The position numbers were made by a program, and so were the translations under genes. 7,442 bases of DNA, from assembly GCA_003562655.1 (NCBI GenBank), contig PWUC01000003.1:1-7442 (forward strand), written 5' to 3'. Below the pieces are notes generated by a model. It ran no database searches and had not been told where the DNA came from. It saw only the letters and a program-made list of their open reading frames with translations. Below, piece by piece: positions 5,485 through 7,442 of the stretch. Source of the stretch: Clostridia bacterium. Its GTDB lineage: Bacteria > Bacillota_E > SLMV01 > PUMD01. Each line of letters opens with the position of its first letter. The stretch's first letter is position 1.

Positions 5485-7442
5485 TGGTTCCCTCCTCGCA
5501 GTGGAAGCTGTACCCGCACCACCTGCAGAGATGACTTCTGTGCCGCGGGTAGCAATCCTCCCCGTGTGCACCCTCGATCGCGGCGATGATCTCCCCCGCC
5601 CGCACCCGTGCCGCCTCAAGGTCGGAAGCTTCGGCGGACAGCGGGGACACCACCCGCGGATGCAGGAAGTTGACGCTGGCCCGAACCGCCCGGTCCCCGG
5701 TGAGCCTCGCCACCACCCAGCTGTAAAGCTGCAGCTGGAACTCGTACGCCCTCGCCCGCCGCTCGGCCTCCTCTTCGTCTATGAGGTCCGTCTTGAAGTC
5801 GACCACCACCCAGCGTCCGTCCTGGTCCCGGTAGAGCTGGTCGATCTTGCCCGTCAGATGTGAGTGCACTTCCTCTTCACCCGGCAGCAGGCACGCGAAG
5901 GACCGCTCGCTGTACGAGGCGCCCTCCTTCCTGGCAGCCAGGATCTCCCTGTACATCGCGGAGCCGGTGTAGGGCCTGGTGAGCTGTAGAATACGCTTTC
6001 GGAGTCGCCGGTCATCGGTGGAGAGACCCTCTTCAAGGGTGGCCGCCCGCACCGCCTCCTCGAGATCCATTCCCGGGATGAGTTCACACACCCGGTGCAC
6101 CAGGGTACCCAGGAGCAGGGGATCGATGATCCTGCCCCCCTCTTTAGGATCGCGTCGCGACGGCAGTTCGGGCCACCCCAGGCGGTGGCGAAGAAGATAG
6201 AGACGGGGACAGTTGTCGTAGTCCACCAGGGCGGTGACCGGGTATCCCCGCTCCGCCAGCTCGCCGGCGGGCCGGGCCGCATCGAAAACGCCGGCCGCCG
6301 CCCGCCTCTGCACCTCCTCCAGCATCGACGGTGGCCCCTGCTCCTCGTCGCGGCCGGCGGCAGCGAGCCCCTCGGCCTCCGGTGGCCGGTAGGGCCTGAC
6401 GGCGACCAGGGAATCGTCGAGACAGGCCAGGCCGGTGCTCAACCACGCGAAATACGAGTTCTTCGTAAACTTCGTCTCCAGCAGCTGGTCGATGGAGCTT
6501 TCCTCCGGGTCGTAGGCACCCGTATCCTGGTACGTACCACCCACGACCACCAGCCTGCTTTCCGCCCGGGTGCACGCCACGTAGAAGATCCTCTTCTCCT
6601 CCTCGAAGCTGGCGGCAGACTCGGCGGCGTGCATCTCCCTGTACACGCCTCCGGCGGCGCCCGAACCGCCCCCTGGTCGCACCGCCACTCCCCGCCGGGT
6701 GTCCAGCAGGGTCGCCGCGTTGAGGCCCTTCCTGCTGTTGTCGGCCTCCGGGATGATGACCACGGGAAACTCGAGACCCTTGGCCTGGTGAACCGTCATC
6801 ACCCGCACCACGTCCGCCTCCTCGGTCTGCAGCGGTGCGCTGCCCTCCTCCACGGCCACCTCCAGGGCGGTGTCCAGGTGTTGGGCTATCTCGGCCAGGC
6901 TCAGGCCCTCATCGCGCCCGAGCCTCCCCGCTATGGCACGCATCTTGTCCAGGTTCGCCAGCACCTGCTCCCCCTGTGGCCAGGCGCTGACCGCCTCGCA
7001 GTAGCAGCTGTCGTCCAGGACCGCCTCCAGCAGCCGATCCGGGGGCCGCTGCGCCGCCAGGCGCCTCCACCGCGCCAGAGTCTCGTGGACGCAGGCCAGG
7101 TCGACATCCGCATCCCCGCCCGGATTTCCGAGCTTCTCCCATAGAGAGTGTCCCTCCCGCTGGGACAGGCCCAGGAGCACACCGTCGTCCACCGCGAAGA
7201 AAGGAGACCTCAGGACACCCGCCAGGGCGAGGTCATCATCGGCATCGGTCATCCAGTTGAAGAGCATCCTCACGTCGGATATCTCCTGGGTGGCGTAAAA
7301 GTCCCTGGCTCCGATTATCCGGTGGGGGATACCCCTCCTGCGAAGGCCCTCCGCCGTCGGCATCAGGCTGTGCCGGTTCCTGACCAGCACCGCAACGTCC
7401 GAGAGTTTCCCACCGGAGGCGGTCCAGTCGTCGACCCATCCC
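5474..7442 (-). CDS. AddA/RecB-type UvrD-family helicase-nuclease with Fe-S cysteine motif, C-terminal part
   Basis: The frame runs off the right edge. The first 17 codons, beginning GWVDDW, lead without a stop into DVAVLVRNR (motif IV), so 655 residues of a longer protein are visible and the Walker A and B part is missing. Counting from the edge, motif V (MTVHQAKGLEF) is at about 215-225 and motif VI (IFYVACTRAE) at 285-294. A RecB-type PD-(D/E)XK nuclease domain follows: LGTLVHRV with His449, GKIDQLY with Asp534, VVDFKTD with Asp548 and Lys550, and QLQLYSW near 569. All expected catalytic residues are present. Cys411 (NCPRLYL) and the CRWCGYSFHC group (639, 642, 648) give C-x227-C-x2-C-x5-C, the Fe-S arrangement of AddB and Cas4. 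The protein would unwind and resect double-strand breaks with a partner subunit that should be encoded just upstream. The motor resembles AddA while the Cys pattern resembles AddB, so an Adn-like or unclassified relative is possible. The stop overlaps the next gene by 11 bases. Confidence 0.88.
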   Translation of the reverse strand, partial: GWVDDWTASGGKLSDVAVLVRNRHSLMPTAEGLRRRGIPHRIIGARDFYATQEISDVRMLFNWMTDADDDLALAGVLRSPFFAVDDGVLLGLSQREGHSLWEKLGNPGGDADVDLACVHETLARWRRLAAQRPPDRLLEAVLDDSCYCEAVSAWPQGEQVLANLDKMRAIAGRLGRDEGLSLAEIAQHLDTALEVAVEEGSAPLQTEEADVVRVMTVHQAKGLEFPVVIIPEADNSRKGLNAATLLDTRRGVAVRPGGGSGAAGGVYREMHAAESAASFEEEKRIFYVACTRAESRLVVVGGTYQDTGAYDPEESSIDQLLETKFTKNSYFAWLSTGLACLDDSLVAVRPYRPPEAEGLAAAGRDEEQGPPSMLEEVQRRAAAGVFDAARPAGELAERGYPVTALVDYDNCPRLYLLRHRLGWPELPSRRDPKEGGRIIDPLLLGTLVHRVCELIPGMDLEEAVRAATLEEGLSTDDRRLRKRILQLTRPYTGSAMYREILAARKEGASYSERSFACLLPGEEEVHSHLTGKIDQLYRDQDGRWVVVDFKTDLIDEEEAERRARAYEFQLQLYSWVVARLTGDRAVRASVNFLHPRVVSPLSAEASDLEAARVRAGEIIAAIEGAHGEDCYPRHRSHLCRWCGYSFHCEEGTIAE
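5490..5497 (-). promoter_or_regulatory. Ribosome binding site for the TTG start at 5484
   Basis: Read on the minus strand, GAGGAGGG precedes AACCA and then TTG. It lies inside the last codons of the upstream helicase-nuclease gene and is the strongest site near the start of the first SIS gene. It supports the TTG over the later GTG. Confidence 0.65.

Noticed and set aside
5474..5560. Cas4 or other CRISPR link suggested by the C-x2-C-x5-C group
   Set aside because: The cysteines belong to a long UvrD-type helicase-nuclease; no cas gene or repeat array is present.
5485..5619. Upstream extension of the first SIS gene
   Set aside because: The extra 45 codons lie wholly inside the helicase-nuclease coding sequence, have no SIS homology and are Arg/Gly-rich.
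6095..7144. 349-codon plus-strand open frame
   Set aside because: It is antisense to the helicase-nuclease gene, whose motifs cover the same region; the translation shows no motif.

Overview
The window is a GC-rich, almost fully coding stretch of bacterial chromosome. It holds six protein genes, two of them cut by the window edges. I see no RNA gene, insertion sequence, CRISPR array or integration site. High GC, strong GGAGG-type ribosome binding sites, a TTG start and an AddA/Adn-like repair enzyme fit a high-GC Gram-positive (Actinomycetota or a GC-rich Bacillota relative). Tandem molybdopterin-oxidoreductase-like domains are also common in anaerobes of those groups. This placement is inference; the window contains no taxonomic marker gene.

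Layout: (1) Positions 1-1331, plus strand: the 3' end of a multidomain protein built from repeats of the oxidoreductase molybdopterin-binding (SUOX-like) fold. The first and last visible domains are near copies and two divergent domains lie between them. (2) Positions 1332-1571: non-coding, with two adjacent hairpins, the second a plausible terminator. (3) Positions 1572-2402, plus strand: a metallo-beta-lactamase-fold hydrolase with Asn in place of one metal-ligand His. (4) Positions 2437-2463: a strong GC hairpin between two convergent genes. (5) Positions 7442 down to 2488, minus strand: a four-gene run transcribed right to left. It comprises an AddA/RecB-type helicase-nuclease carrying an AddB/Cas4-style Fe-S cysteine pattern (5' end outside the window), two tandem divergent SIS-domain (sugar isomerase-like) proteins, and an M81 (MlrC-like) metallopeptidase.

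The minus-strand genes look like one transcription unit. Helicase-nuclease to SIS gene 1 and SIS gene 1 to SIS gene 2 each overlap by exactly 11 bases, and the peptidase follows after 59 bases. The two SIS proteins plus the peptidase are the most interesting unit. They suggest a small catabolic or recycling pathway acting on a compound with both a (phospho)sugar and a peptide or amide part, perhaps with the SIS proteins as a hetero-oligomer. The substrate is not visible from the sequence, and the pairing with a DNA-repair gene may be only shared transcription.
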